Shown here one piece after another: positions 44,727 through 58,700 of a stretch of DNA of 64,000 nucleotides. Origin of the DNA: Salvelinus alpinus (lineage: Eukaryota; Chordata; Actinopteri; Salmoniformes; Salmonidae); NCBI RefSeq assembly GCF_045679555.1, contig NC_092098.1, forward strand, positions 21,916,038 to 21,980,037, given 5' to 3'. Below the pieces are notes generated by a model, which worked only from the letters and a program-made list of their open reading frames with translations, was not told where the DNA came from and searched no databases. The position numbers and the translations under genes are program-made. Positions within the stretch are counted from its first letter, which is position 1; each line of letters opens with the position of its first letter.

Positions 44727-45296
44727 CAATAAAAACTTGAAATTTGTGTGCATACATGTCTGTGTGTACATACACAGCTGTACATGCATGCGTGCTTGTG
44801 TGTCTTTATTTCTCAAGTCATAGTACCTTTTCATTGTGTGTTTCTCCTGGTATATGTCACCTCTCTCTCTCCTCCCCTCTCTATTCCCTCTCTCCTCTCC
44901 TCTCTTCCCTCTCTCCTCTCCTCTCTCTTCCCTCTCTCCTCTCCTCCCTGTCGTGCTGCTGAGTGCCCGAGGGCTACAGACAGCTCGTTGTCAGCTGCCT
45001 GTGATCCTGATAGAGGCTGATGGGGAGAGCTTTGTCTCTGTTTGTTCACCTAAACCACTGGAGCGTCTCTCACAACCACCTGGGAGTGACCAGACACACA
45101 CAGACACACACAGACACACACAGACCTGAGGAGCTCTGCAGGTACTCACACCTAGACACTGCTAGAAAGATGAAATACAGTTACTGGACAGATGTTAAAT
45201 TCATTGGACAAAAAATGACAAAAAAGTATGCATTGATATCATATAATTTATGATCAAATACAAAGTGCATACGAGCTGAAAGAGGACTGCTAAATA
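44727..45296. other. Non-coding stretch, CT-rich, no gene seen
   Basis: The CT-rich section (about 44860-44950) contains repeating TCTCCTCTCCTCTC units. A short CAGACACACA repeat follows (45090-45123). No domain-bearing frame. Confidence 0.45.
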
Positions 45297-45298
45297 TA

Positions 45299-46871
<1,573 letters not shown>

Positions 46872-46873
46872 TA

Positions 46874-48131
<1,258 letters not shown>

Positions 48132-50700
48132 GCATGTGGCATAAAAGAGGACTGAGGACCTTCAGAGCCCCATGCTCCCAGGGGACCCTCTCTTCCTCTT
48201 ATCCCAGATAATGTCCACCAGCTTGGGCCTGCCTTCATGAAAGCCTGGCCTTCCTCTCTCTGCTGTGATGCTTTGCTAAGCCTGTAAAGGCCTGGGCCTT
48301 ATTATCTGTCTGTTTATTGATTTAGAGAGGGATTCACTGCTGATCCTCTCTCATTAGCTGGGGGATAAAGTCATAATCCTCCAACCTGGGGGTCATTCCT
48401 GTTCTACACTCTGCTCCTTTAGGGGGTTCTCCTTTCATGGTGATACCTCACATCCTGCTGTGACTCGTCCACTTAGACACTTACTCTGATGGGATACTAA
48501 CATGCTGTCTGTTCCGCAGAAAAGGCAAATGTCACCAGTCCAGATACACTGGATTAATATAATTTTTCTCTTTGTTAAAATTGTTCTTTCCATTTTTCTA
48601 TCTCTCTTTCTTTCTGTTTTGCTCTTTCTCTCTCTCCCTCCCTCATCCATCCATCCCTCCATCCAATCTTTTTATCTCTCTCCCTGTCAATCAATCCATT
48701 TACCCTCTGCCTTTTCTCTCATTATCTCAGCCTTCCTCTGGAGGTCTCTGTAAACCCCAGGTTCATGAACCTCTCCTTCTCTCCCTCTCTCCTCCCCTCC
48801 TCTCTTCCTCCCGGCGAGCTCGGAGCAAGGGGTATTGATCGTTGAGGGGGCGCACTCACAATGCGGCTGGGCTGGCTGGGCTAGGCCTGCATCTTTCAGG
48901 GGGCCAATCGATACGCTCCTTTTCTCCTCTTCAAAGTTCTTTATTCACAGAAACAAACAGGAGAGGTTGAGACGTGAGGTGGGAGAGAAAGAGAAGGAAG
49001 AGAGAGGGACAGGGGAGGAGGAGGAAGGAGAGGGATGTGAGTATATTACAGTAATTTACCCTCCTCCTTTCCTCCTCCCTGTTTTTTAAGCCAGGGGATT
49101 CTTTCACCTCTACTATATGTGCTGGAACGAGACACAGGCCCTTTTCCCCCTCTCTTCCACCCTACCACTCGATCTGTCTCTCTCCCTCTTCTCTGTTTTT
49201 CTGCCAGAGAAGTGGTGTTTGGATCAAAGAGGAGTGGCGAGACGTGGATGGCAGCGGAAGCCTCGTGTCATGTCAGTTTAGTGTTTTCATTCGGCTGTTT
49301 GAGAGCTGTCTCTCTCAGGGATGAGAGGAGAGAGGAAATACATCAGATAGAGCAGAGGAAACAGGGATATATGTGCTGCTACTGAAGATGGATTTGAAAG
49401 GTTAAACCATAACCATTAACAAACAGGCAAAACAAAGCCCTCATTATTCACATACACATACACACACCACTGTACGGCCTCCCTTAGGAATAGGCTCAGT
49501 CATCAAATAAACTCTGTGTGCATTAGTTACAGCGTAGGACTACTACACAACACAACATATTCACTAATAATTGACTGAATGCATATCTCCAAAGGGCAGC
49601 ACCTACACTAATGATAGTGATGTACGACAGAGACATGTTTTAAAATCATGTATTCTATTCAAATCAACTACAACCCTTTTTTATTGTTTGTGTAAATTAG
49701 TGTTGACAGCCAATCAGGGTTGTGATAACACTGGGAATAATGTTTGTTGGGAGACTTAAGACACCAGAAAAGGACCAGAATGCTTTGTACTTTCTGTGCA
49801 GTGTCAAAACATTCAAAACCACATCTGAATCCTTCTCTCTTAGAAAAATACAGATAAAACCTAACAGTGATCATAATGCCCAATTTTTATGGGATTTTTA
49901 CTTGCATCTTCCTTGGCGTATGTATGATCTTCGCTGTGATTTATAGCGTCAGAAACAATTATATTATACTTTTTTATACCCAAGGTTTTCAGTAATTTGA
50001 TGCTCTAGCGAGGGAGATTGTTGGCTTTAACACAAATCATGTTTGAATCGTTACTTTAAGACCTCCAGATCCCCCCCCTCCCCCGCCTCAGGAGGACCCA
50101 GATAATGAGGCCAGCTGGGGATTCAATCATTTCTAGATCTGTTGAAAAATAAGGAGAAAATAAAATCAAATAAAAAGAGAGAAATCAACTATTCCCCCCC
50201 CAAAATATAAAAAATGATCGACTTTGTTTTGAGGATTGATCATGTGCTTTCTAAATTCATTGGCCTTGAACTCCCTCAGTACCTCAATGCTTAAACACCC
50301 CCAACAATTCCTCCCCCCTCTCCCTTGTCGGAAAATAAATAAATCCTTCTGATATTATATTTCAGACACCTCTTTATCACACTCTACTCCATCTCCTCTG
50401 TCTCCAAGGTTTTCTGATCTCTCTCAAACAGCAACTCCTCCACTGACAAACACACACGTCTTGTTCTTCTCCTTCATGTCTTGTGGTGTGATGGGGTAGT
50501 GAGAAGGTCCTCATCAGAACAGACTCAGGAGGACAAAGACTGCAATTACAGGAAAACAACTCAATGAGAGGATTCCAAGTGTTAGTCCGTGTTCTGTACT
50601 GTTTCATCTACTATCACTAACACTGCGATAAGCCAATATATAACACACAGCTCTTTGATGGGTGTTAAATGTATGATTATGTATGCACTTGAACCATATT
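48132..50700. other. Long repeat-poor stretch, no gene seen
   Basis: Over 2.5 kb I see no transposon ends and no domain-bearing frame. CT-rich (about 48580-48660, 48775-48815) and purine-rich (about 48960-49035) tracts occur. The interval 48800-48950 contains GGTATTGATCGTTGAGGGG and GGGCCAATCGATACGCTCC, which include ATTGATC/ATCGAT words like those bound by Cut/Onecut-class factors. No function is demonstrated. Confidence 0.35.
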
Positions 50701-50916
50701 TCTGTTTGTGGCCTGTACTGTATCTCTGTTTGTGGCATGTACTGTATCTCTGTTTGTGGCCTGTACTGTATCTCTGTTTGTGGCCTGTACTGTATCTCTG
50801 TTTGTGGCCTGTACTGTATCTCTGTTTGTGGCCTGTACTGTATCTCTGTTTGTGGCCTGTACTGTATCTCTGTTTGTGGCCTGTACTGTATCTCTGTTTG
50901 TGGCCTGTACTGTATC
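50701..50916. repeat. 24-bp minisatellite, 9 units
   Basis: The unit TCTGTTTGTGGCCTGTACTG plus TATC repeats nine times with exact 24-bp spacing. One unit has GCATG for GCCTG. The period leaves several frames open on both strands (YSTGHKQR or ISVCGLYC repeats), which are not genes. Confidence 0.95.
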
Positions 50917-51393
50917 TCTTCACAGTTAGAAGGTTACAGAGATCCTCTCAGTTGTGAGACGGATGTCTCCAAAAACAAGTCCTCAAAAGTGTTGCAGCTC
51001 TGATGTAATGATTAAGGCACTTTGACAACACTGGACATGACTGAGTTACCCGTCCATCAAAGAGAACCATATCTGTCTGTCTGAGTGTCTAATCCCAGCA
51101 GAACCAGACTCACAGGGGCAGAAACCAACTTGATTTTCATTTTCAACTTCCACAGAGAACATCCATTAAGGTTGAGTGTCAATGTGGCTGCAGCTATGCT
51201 ACATAACATTAGCATGGGCATTAGGAATGATAACAATGGTGATGATAGTAATGCACGTTTTATTTAAAAATCACTTGTTATACATTACAATAGTAACTCG
51301 TATAGTAATAGTAACTTAATCAACACTATGTTTGCTATCAGGAAGCTATCAATTAATCTGTGTCCGTGGTAGAGTGAGTAGGTTTCAAAACCT
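50917..51393. other. Non-coding stretch, no gene seen
   Basis: Unique-looking sequence between two repeats. Confidence 0.4.
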
Positions 51394-51735
51394 TCCTTAA
51401 AGGAACATTTATAAAATGTTCAACTTTATATTCCTCACCTCCAGCACCACCCAACATCAACATATGTGAAAATGGCGCAATTTCTATGTTTTGTAGTAAA
51501 AAATAAAGAGGAAGAGAAGTGTTTCCAGGGACATTATAAACCAATTAGTAGACAATTATGCCTACTCATAATTGGTTAAAATCACATGATGCAAACCGAT
51601 GATGTCATTGGAAACACTTATCTTTATCTTTTTTCCACAAAACATAGAAATGTGCCATTTTCACATAGTGTATGTTGATGTTGGGGTGAGGATGATGATG
51701 ATGAAGCTGACATTTTTTTAAATGTCCCTTTAAAG
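51394..51735. repeat. 340-bp imperfect palindrome (foldback)
   Basis: The left arm (from CCTTAAAGGAACATTTATAA) and right arm (ending AAATGTCCCTTTAAAG) are inverted copies along about 165 bp each. Shared words include CCCAACATCAACATA, TGTGAAAATGGC and TTTCTATGTTTTGT on the left, with complements on the right. The centre near 51558 is itself palindromic (CCAATTAGTAG ... CCTACTCATAATTGG). It is likely a foldback MITE, with a CCTTAAAGG-like end. Confidence 0.85.
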
Positions 51736-51818
51736 CGGCAATCAGTACTTAAAACGATAATAAAGTGTTCTACCCACCATTGTTTTGGTAAAAAGCTGAG
51801 GTATTGGACTGGATAAAT

Positions 51819-52566
51819 GTAACCACTGTCAAATTCAAGCTGATGGATGGGGCAAGAGAAATGTAACAACTGTCAAATTCAAGCTGATGGATGGGGCAAG
51901 AGAAATGTAACCACTGTCAAATTCAAGCTGATGGATGGGGCATGAGAAATGTAACCACTGTCAAATTCAAGCTGATGGATGGGGCAAGAGAAATGTAACC
52001 ACTGTCAAATTCAAGCTGATGGATGGGGCATGAGAAATGTAACCACTGTCAAATTCAAGCTGATGGATGGGGCAAGAGAAATGTAACCACTGTCAAATTC
52101 AAGCTGATGGATGGGGCAAGAGAAATGTAACCACTGTCAAATTCAAGCTGATGGATGGGGCAAGAGAAATGTAACCACTGTCAAATTCAAGCTGATGGAT
52201 GGGGCATGAGAAATGTAACCACTGTCAAATTCAAGCTGATGGATGGGGCAAGAGAAATGTAACCACTGTCAAATTCAAGCTGATGGATGGGGCAAGAGAA
52301 ATGTAACAACTGTCAAATTCAAGCTGATGGATGGGGCAAGAGAAATGTAACCACTGTCAAATTCAAGCTGATGGATGGGGCATGAGAAATGTAACCACTG
52401 TCAAATTCAAGCTGATGGATGGGGCAAGAGAAATGTAACCACTGTCAAATTCAAGCTGATGGATGGGGCAAGAGAAATGTAACCACTGTCAAATTCAAGC
52501 TGATGGATGGGGCAAGAGAAATGTAACCACTGTCAAATTCAAGCTGATGAATGGGGCAAGAAAAAT
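51819..52566. repeat. 44-bp minisatellite, 17 exact-length units
   Basis: The unit GTAACCACTGTCAAATTCAA plus GCTGATGGATGGGGCAAGAG plus AAAT repeats 17 times with no length change (748 bp), then breaks off in an 18th. Variants are AACAAC for AACCAC (units 2 and 12) and CATGAG for CAAGAG (units 3, 5, 9 and 13). Units 1-4 have the same variant order as units 11-14. Confidence 0.97.
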
Positions 52567-52722
52567 GTAACCATTGTCAAATTCATAGACAGCCCTATGG
52601 ATGCAAGGACTGACCATCCATGATATCAAAAGTATAGTTTTAACCACGTTTTGAGGCTATACAGTGTTTGTTTACATGTACATTGTTTAAAAACATTGGA
52701 GTAAAACAAGCTTATATTCTGT

Positions 52723-53311
52723 ACTTTGTTGAAGCACCTTTGCCAGTGATTACAGACTCGAGTCTTCTTGGGTATGACACTACAACTTGGCACACCTGTA
52801 TTTGGGGAGTTTCTCCCATTCTTCTCTGCAGATCCTCTCAAGCTCTGTCAGGTTGGATGAGGAGCGTCGCTGCACAGCTATTTTCAGGTCTCTCCAGAGA
52901 TGTTCGATAGCGTTCAAGTCCGGGCTCTGGCTGGGAGATTCAAGTACATTCAGTCTGGCCACTCTACCCTAAATACCTGATTGGTGGAGTGCTGCAGAGA
53001 TGGTTGTCCTTGTGGAAGGTTCTCCCATTTCCATTGAGGATCTCTTGAGCTCTGACAGTGACCATCGGGTTCTTGGTCACCTCCCTGACCAAGGACCTTC
53101 TCCCCTGATTTCTCGGTTTGGCCGGGCAGTCAGCTCAAGCTGTTGGACGGTTTTGACAATGGTGTCATAATGACAAAACCTGTTTTGTCATTATGGAGTA
53201 TTGTGTGTAGATTGATGAGGCCATTTTTTTATTTAATCCATTTAGAGTAAGGCTGTTATGTAACAGAATGTGGAAAAAGTCAAGGGGTCTGAATACTTTC
53301 CGAATGCACTG
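52723..53311 (-). pseudogene. Truncated Tc1-like element and transposase, third family
   Basis: The terminal repeat CTGAATACTTTCCGAATGCACTG ends at 53311, followed by TA. On the minus strand the C-terminal transposase is readable at 52962-52723: LNVLESPSQSPDLNAIEHLW (catalytic Glu retained) then RSSSNLTELERICREEWEKL. The middle, with both Asp residues, is deleted, and the rest is broken by stops. The far end is missing. It sits inside the transposon at 51729-53404. Confidence 0.85.
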
Positions 53312-53404
53312 TATAAGTTCTATCCTTCAATAATCAACGGCTACACTAATCATTCATGTATGCGTCCGAAAATGGATGTAGCAAATGCAGATTGGCCCTT
53401 TAAA

Positions 53405-54820
53405 CCAACACACTGCAAAGGTCTGCTGAATTGATGTGGATACTGACAACACAGCACCGGTAGATTAGAGGAACTCTGTCGCGCTTCATGGAGGCTCATC
53501 TCTCCACAACATCAACATACTGAGTGACTGAGCTACTGGAGCTTACACATGTCAGAGAGAGGCAGGAGTGATGCTTGAGTGAGAACAGGTAGAGTACTTA
53601 GTTGTGTGTGCACACATGCTCTCTGCCATTCCTATAAGCATGAGTGCTCTCTAGCCACAGCATCAGAAGCTTACTTTGGTGATAGAAATTTAGAATGAGA
53701 TAATAGCGAACCCGTGGTCTGGCTGTCGGTGACTCTACCAGAAGGGCCTGAACTCCTCCTGTATGCAAACTCTCCCTGGGGATAATAGACATATAACACC
53801 CTCTGTGGTACTTTCTGTCTCTGTCTTGCACTTACACACACACACACACACACTCTGGGAGGTGGCATCTGCTTTCAGGTGCCTGATCAATAAGTTGTAT
53901 GACATCAGCTGAGGAGGGGGTACGGCCTGTGATACCCTAGCAGGGCCAACAGGGACAGTGTAGGACAGCACACTGCAGTTCCCGTAGGGCAACATCAACT
54001 TCACGAGTACTATAGGTCAGAAACAGACCTTACTCATTGAGAATTTCACATACACAAACAAGTCACATTTTGACACAATGTCACGCACAGACATGGCCAC
54101 GTTAATTAACACTATTCTGGTTTATCATTACTGTCAGTTTTAATATTTTTATTTTGCATGAATAGATATCTTATACATTCTAAATAAAGATACATTACAG
54201 ATGTGTTTATGTGTATCAATGACAACCTCAAGCTAACGCTCTAATAGGAGACTAAATATAAATGATTTATATTACGTTTCCACTACTGATTGTACATCTC
54301 TATAAAGTGCAACCTATTCATTAAAAGGGCCAACAAAGCCTACTACTGCTTGATGAGCTGCTTGTTAAGTGCTGCAACACTGTCACCCTGTGGTCGTCTG
54401 AAGTACTATACCCACTCAAACCCAGTCACAATCAAACCTGACTAAGCTAGAGCGGATGGACTTGACATATTCCGGGCTTTAGAGAGAAAACCACAATTAG
54501 ATGTGTTTTTTTCTAAACTACATAATAACAAAATCCAATGCAGGCATATGTCTTGATTAGTTCTGACAGTATTGCCACTCTCTTCCTTCCTGTCATGGCC
54601 ATCTAGTGACTCCAGTGAGAGGCCTCGTTAGAATGGTAAGGCAAGAGTGAAGTTGTGGGAGGGGCATCTGAAACAGCCGGATGTCAGACACTAATGTGGT
54701 TTTCCATCAGCCAGGCTCAGTGCAACATGTCAGTGTTGTCATTGTTCACAAAAGTTGTTCTTTATGATGTCGAAATAAACAGGTCTCCAACCCCCATATC
54801 ACATATTCACAAACTGAAAA
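53405..54820. other. Non-coding stretch, no gene seen
   Basis: A short (CA)9 tract lies at 53834-53851. Several minus-strand frames of 65-89 codons (53598-54004) contain no recognised domain. No transposon ends seen. Confidence 0.4.
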
Positions 54821-54824
54821 TATA

Positions 54825-56039
54825 CAGTGCATTCGGAAAGTACTCAGACCCATTGACTTTTTCCACATTTTGTTACATTACAGCCTTGTTCTAAAATTGA
54901 TTAATGTTTTTCCTGATCAATCTACACACAATACTCCATAATGGAAACACAAAAACAGTTTTTTATAAATGTTTGCAAATGTATTAAAAATTGAAATACC
55001 TTATTTACATAAGTACCCTTTGTTATGGGACTCGAAATTGAGCTCAGGTGCATCCTGATTCCATTGATCATCCTTGAGATGTTTCTCCAACTTGATTGAA
55101 GTCCACCTGTGGTACATAAAATTTATTGGACATGATTTGGAAATGCACACACACATAAGGTGCATTGACAGTGCATGTCAGAGCAAAAACCAAGCCACAA
55201 GGTCGAAGAAATTGTCCGTAGAGCTACGAGACAGGATTGTGTTGAGGCACATATCTGGGGAAGGGTACCAAAACATTTCTGCAGCATTGAAGGTCCCCAA
55301 GAACACAGTGGCCTCCATCATTCTAAAATGGAAGAAGAATGGAACCACCAAGACTCTTCCTAGAGCTGGCCGCCCGGCCAAACTGATTCATTGGGGGAGA
55401 AAGGCCTTGGTCAGGGAGGTGACCAAGAACCCAATGGTCACTCTGACAGAGCTCCAGAGTTCCTCTGTGGAGATGAGAGAACCTTCCAGAAGGACAACCA
55501 TCTCTACAGCACTCCACCAATCAGGCCTTTATGGTAGAGTGGCCAGATGGAAGCTACTCCTCAGTAAAAGGCACATGACAGCCCGCTTGGAGTTCGCCAA
55601 AAGGCTCATCTTCCAACAGGACAACAACCCTAAGTACACAGCAAAGACAAAGCAAGAGTGGCTTTGGGACAAGTCTCTGAATGTCCTTGAGTGGCCCAGC
55701 CAGAGCCCGGACTTGAACCCGATCAAACATTTCTGGAGAGACAACAAAACAGCTGTGCAGCGACGCTCCCCATGCAACCTAACAGAGCTTGAGATGATCT
55801 GCAGTTAAGAATGGGAGAAAATCCCCAAAAACAGGTGTGCCAAGCTTGTAGCATCATACCCAAAAAGACTCAAGGCTCTAATCGCTGCCAAAGGTGCTTC
55901 AACAAAGTATTTGCTCAAATGTTTAAAAAACTGTTTTTGCTTTGTCATTATGGGGAATTGTGTGTAGATTGATGAGGGGGAAAACACTTTAATCAATTTT
56001 AGAGTAAGGCTGTAACGTAACAAAATGTGGAAAAAGTCC
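54825..56039 (+). mobile_element. Tc1-like element, third family, right end lost
   Basis: The left terminal repeat CAGTGCATTCGGAAAGTACT starts at 54825 after TA. Sequence continues through the transposase to AAAATGTGGAAAAAGTCCA at about 56039, where the terminal repeat breaks off before the expected AAGGGGTCTGAATAC. It is oriented opposite to the relative at 52723-53311. Confidence 0.88.
55074..55910 (+). pseudogene. Tc1-like transposase, 244-codon frame with inactive catalytic core
   Basis: One uninterrupted frame runs from 55074 to TAA at 55806-55808. In Tc1 enzymes the order is paired-like DNA-binding domain, then D, D, E. Here the DNA-binding part is readable (KLSVELRDRIVLRHISGEGY, ALKVPKNTVASIILKWKKNG, ARLEFAKR). 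After LEFAKR the frame jumps directly to LIFQQDNNPKYTAKTKQEWL, an in-frame deletion of roughly 100 codons that removed the first catalytic Asp. The second Asp is present (QQDN). The catalytic Glu is replaced by Lys (SPDLNPIKHFW where NPIE is expected). After the TAA, further in-frame family sequence (EWEKIPKNRCAKLVASYPKR) shows that the stop is a nonsense mutation. The actual start may be upstream or near 55169. No activity expected. Confidence 0.88.
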
Positions 56040-56268
56040 ATTGTACAATCAATTGGTGAGAGAGAAAGAATCAAATATCACATTAATTTGTACCTGTATA
56101 CATGAATTGCAACAAAGTTGTTTCCTGTTTCAGTCACGTCTTTGTTCACGTTAGTGTGTGTCAAACAAAAACTCCCTAATGATTGGTTGACAATAAAGCC
56201 TACCACAATACAGGCGATGCAGTTGACATGTAGGCGCAAGTCTGACAGTTTTCATCCCCATAATTGAT

Positions 56269-56472
56269 CTCCCAGGTGGCGCAGCGTTCTAAGGCACTGC
56301 ATGTCAGTGCTAGAAGTGTCACTACAGACACCCTGGTTCAAATCCAGGCTGTATCACAACAGGGCGTGTTTGGGAGTCCCATAGGGCGGCACACAATTGG
56401 TCTGGTGTCTGGTGTAGGCTGTCAATGAGAATTTGTTCTTAACTTATTTGCCTAGTTAAATAAATAAAGGTT
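56269..56472 (+). mobile_element. tRNA-derived salmonid SINE with RSg-1-type tail
   Basis: It has GGTGGCGCAGCGTTCTAAGG (A-box), CCCTGGTTCAAATCCAGGCT (B-box), CCATAGGGCGGCACACAATT body and a TTAACTTATTTGCCTAGTTA / AATAAATAAAGG tail like HpaI. Its head resembles the SINE at 22425 but it is shorter and ends in the LINE-type tail. Possibly a Slm-type family; the name is uncertain. Confidence 0.8.
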
Positions 56473-57452
56473 AGATAATTAAACACACTTTAAAAGGCTT
56501 GACAAAAGTGATCTGCCTGAATATATTGATAAAAGTTCACGTGTCCGAGAGAGATTGAATAGTTATCAAAACGTCAAACTGTGTAACCAAGCATTTACAG
56601 CGGCTAAGAAATGTATTGCCTTTAATTGGAAGGTTGGATATCCTCCCACAATGTCAAGTTATGTATCACTAGATTTTAATTATTACAAGAGTAGGGGTAT
56701 ACTGGGCAACTTTCATAAGGTTGGGATGCCTTATATGGAATACAGTACAACTAAAGGAACTGGTACCAGAACCACGCAGGTCCCCGAAACAGGTGACTTT
56801 ACATCTAAGAGGTTTTAAAGCTGAGATCCGCATTAGGGGAAACGGTGTTAATGGCTGCCCGAGGCATATTTGTTATTTTGTTTATTAAACGGAGAAGAAA
56901 AAAAATGGTAGTACATACCCTGCTGTTCTAAGCCGTGTGCAATGATGAAAACTCATAAATGATACCCATAAAGTGTTACCATTTTTATTTTAGTATCTGA
57001 TTCTGAAGTCCAGGATTAAGATGATGAAAACTGTGTCTGGATCAACAGTTTGGGGCAGTTCCGTTTAGACAGCAATGTCTCAACGCTACCACAAGGGGGA
57101 GACACATCCAACTGAAAACTTCAGTTCCTGATCAAGGCTGCATGTCATCAGTCTAAAAGGGCCTCCCCTTTATTCCTCTTTCTAAGACCTGGACAGGTTA
57201 GTGTTAGCCACCTAGCTAACATTAGCCACAATAAACTGAAATTCGTAGCATTAGCCACCTAGCTAACGTTAGCCACAAAAAATTGGAATTCGTAACATAT
57301 CATACTTATTGCAAATTTGAAACATATTGTAAGAATTGCAACATATGTCTTGCAGGTCCAAAGTCTAATCAGTGTGGGACAGACAGCGATTCCCACAGTC
57401 CTCCTCTGCTCTCTCAGTGATGCAGTCTGGGAAGAAAACTCCTTAGCTGGCC

Positions 57453-57488
<36 letters not shown>

Positions 57489-58570
57489 TGTGTGTGTGTG
57501 TGCTCGCAAATGCTTGTCCTTCTCTGGAAGAGAAAGAGAAGGAGGGGGGAGTGCAGTGTGAACTTTCCTTCCTCTGAGGCCTCAGCGGTCCTGAAACAGG
57601 CGACCCCGGGCTCTCTGCGGAGCAGCTGTCAGACCCTGTGTCCTGGCTTTTCCGGCCTGGACTGTGGGAAAGTCAGGAGCACTGCTCTATCCCTCTAGCC
57701 TCTCTCTCATCCTGCTTCCTGTTGGGACGCTAAATATACCCAAGCCTTTTGTTCACCGCGCTTCCCAAAATATGCTGCCACTGCCGCTGACATCAAACAT
57801 GTTCTTTCCGAGTTCCTCCCACCGGCCTATCGGATGCTGACACTCTTCCCTGACTGGCACAGAGGACTGTTTTCCTGCATGGAGAGGAGAGGAGATTAGA
57901 TGCCCTGTGGAAGGTGGGTTAGGGAGGTACAGGGGTAGAGGGTTAGGGGAGCTGTCTGGGCTGAGAAATAGGATGGCTTGTTGAGGTGGAAACCGAGAGC
58001 AGAGAGGTCATTGACCTGGTGAATTGAGTTCTGATTTGGACTAAGACTTTTTCAAACCACTTATAATTTGCATTAATGAAGAATGAATAATCCAAAGACG
58101 TTATTATCAACATGACTGGGTGAGCTCAATGGTGTTAACCTGAATGAATAGGATTTTGAGCCGATTGACTTTTATGTACGTCTAAGACCAGGCAAGGTCT
58201 ACAGTAGTTTTCTAAATCATGGGTCAGAACATTCACACTGTAGGTGGGTCACAGCCAGATTCTCTGGTGTTAGAGCTAAAAACTGGGTTCAAGCTAGAAA
58301 CACACACACCATTATACATGCACCCATACACTCACATGGGTGCACAAATAACCACATTTCCTCTTCCGTTTTCCTTTTAGCCCACTAGCCATAACTGGGC
58401 CATTGAACTGAGCATACTGTAGAGCCATAGAGCAGGGGAATGGAGGAGAGGAGGGGCGAAGCGGAGGAGAGGTGAAGACCATAGGATTGTAGTAAAGGAG
58501 AAATTATTAAATCATTGACTCTAACCATTCCTCAGGGTGGAATCTCAAACATTACAGACAGAGTGAGTGT
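56473..58570. other. Non-coding stretch, no gene seen
   Basis: A near-duplicated GTAGCATTAGCCACCTAGCT / CATTAGCCACAATAAACTG region lies near 57205-57290. The interrupted TG tract at 57450-57502 is a microsatellite. The 86-codon frame at 56555 has no domain. Confidence 0.4.
57450..57502. repeat. Interrupted (TG)n microsatellite
   Basis: TG units with three TTTG interruptions. Confidence 0.9.
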
Positions 58571-58572
58571 GT

Positions 58573-58700
<128 letters not shown>

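Larger units (their letters stand above)
51729..53404 (+). mobile_element. Non-autonomous DNA transposon carrying a minisatellite and a nested Tc1
   Basis: The start CTTTAAAGCGGCAATCAGTA and the end GCAGATTGGCCCTTTAAA form inverted repeats about 17 bp long. Between them lie a short leader with CTGAGGTATTGGACTGGATA, seventeen 44-bp repeats, TATGGATGCAAGGACTGACC, CACGTTTTGAGGCTATACAG and GGAGTAAAACAAGCTTATAT. A Tc1 fragment follows, then CGAAAATGGATGTAGCAAAT. No frame. The left terminus overlaps the right arm of the foldback. Confidence 0.7.

Noticed and set aside
50701..50916. Array that might look like a CRISPR (also 51819-52566 and 40625-41001)
   Set aside because: Units are contiguous with no unique spacers, and the genome is a vertebrate. 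These are minisatellites.
53598..54004. Overlapping minus-strand frames of 65-89 codons
   Set aside because: They include a CA repeat and show no domain. Overlapping frames of similar length suggest chance.
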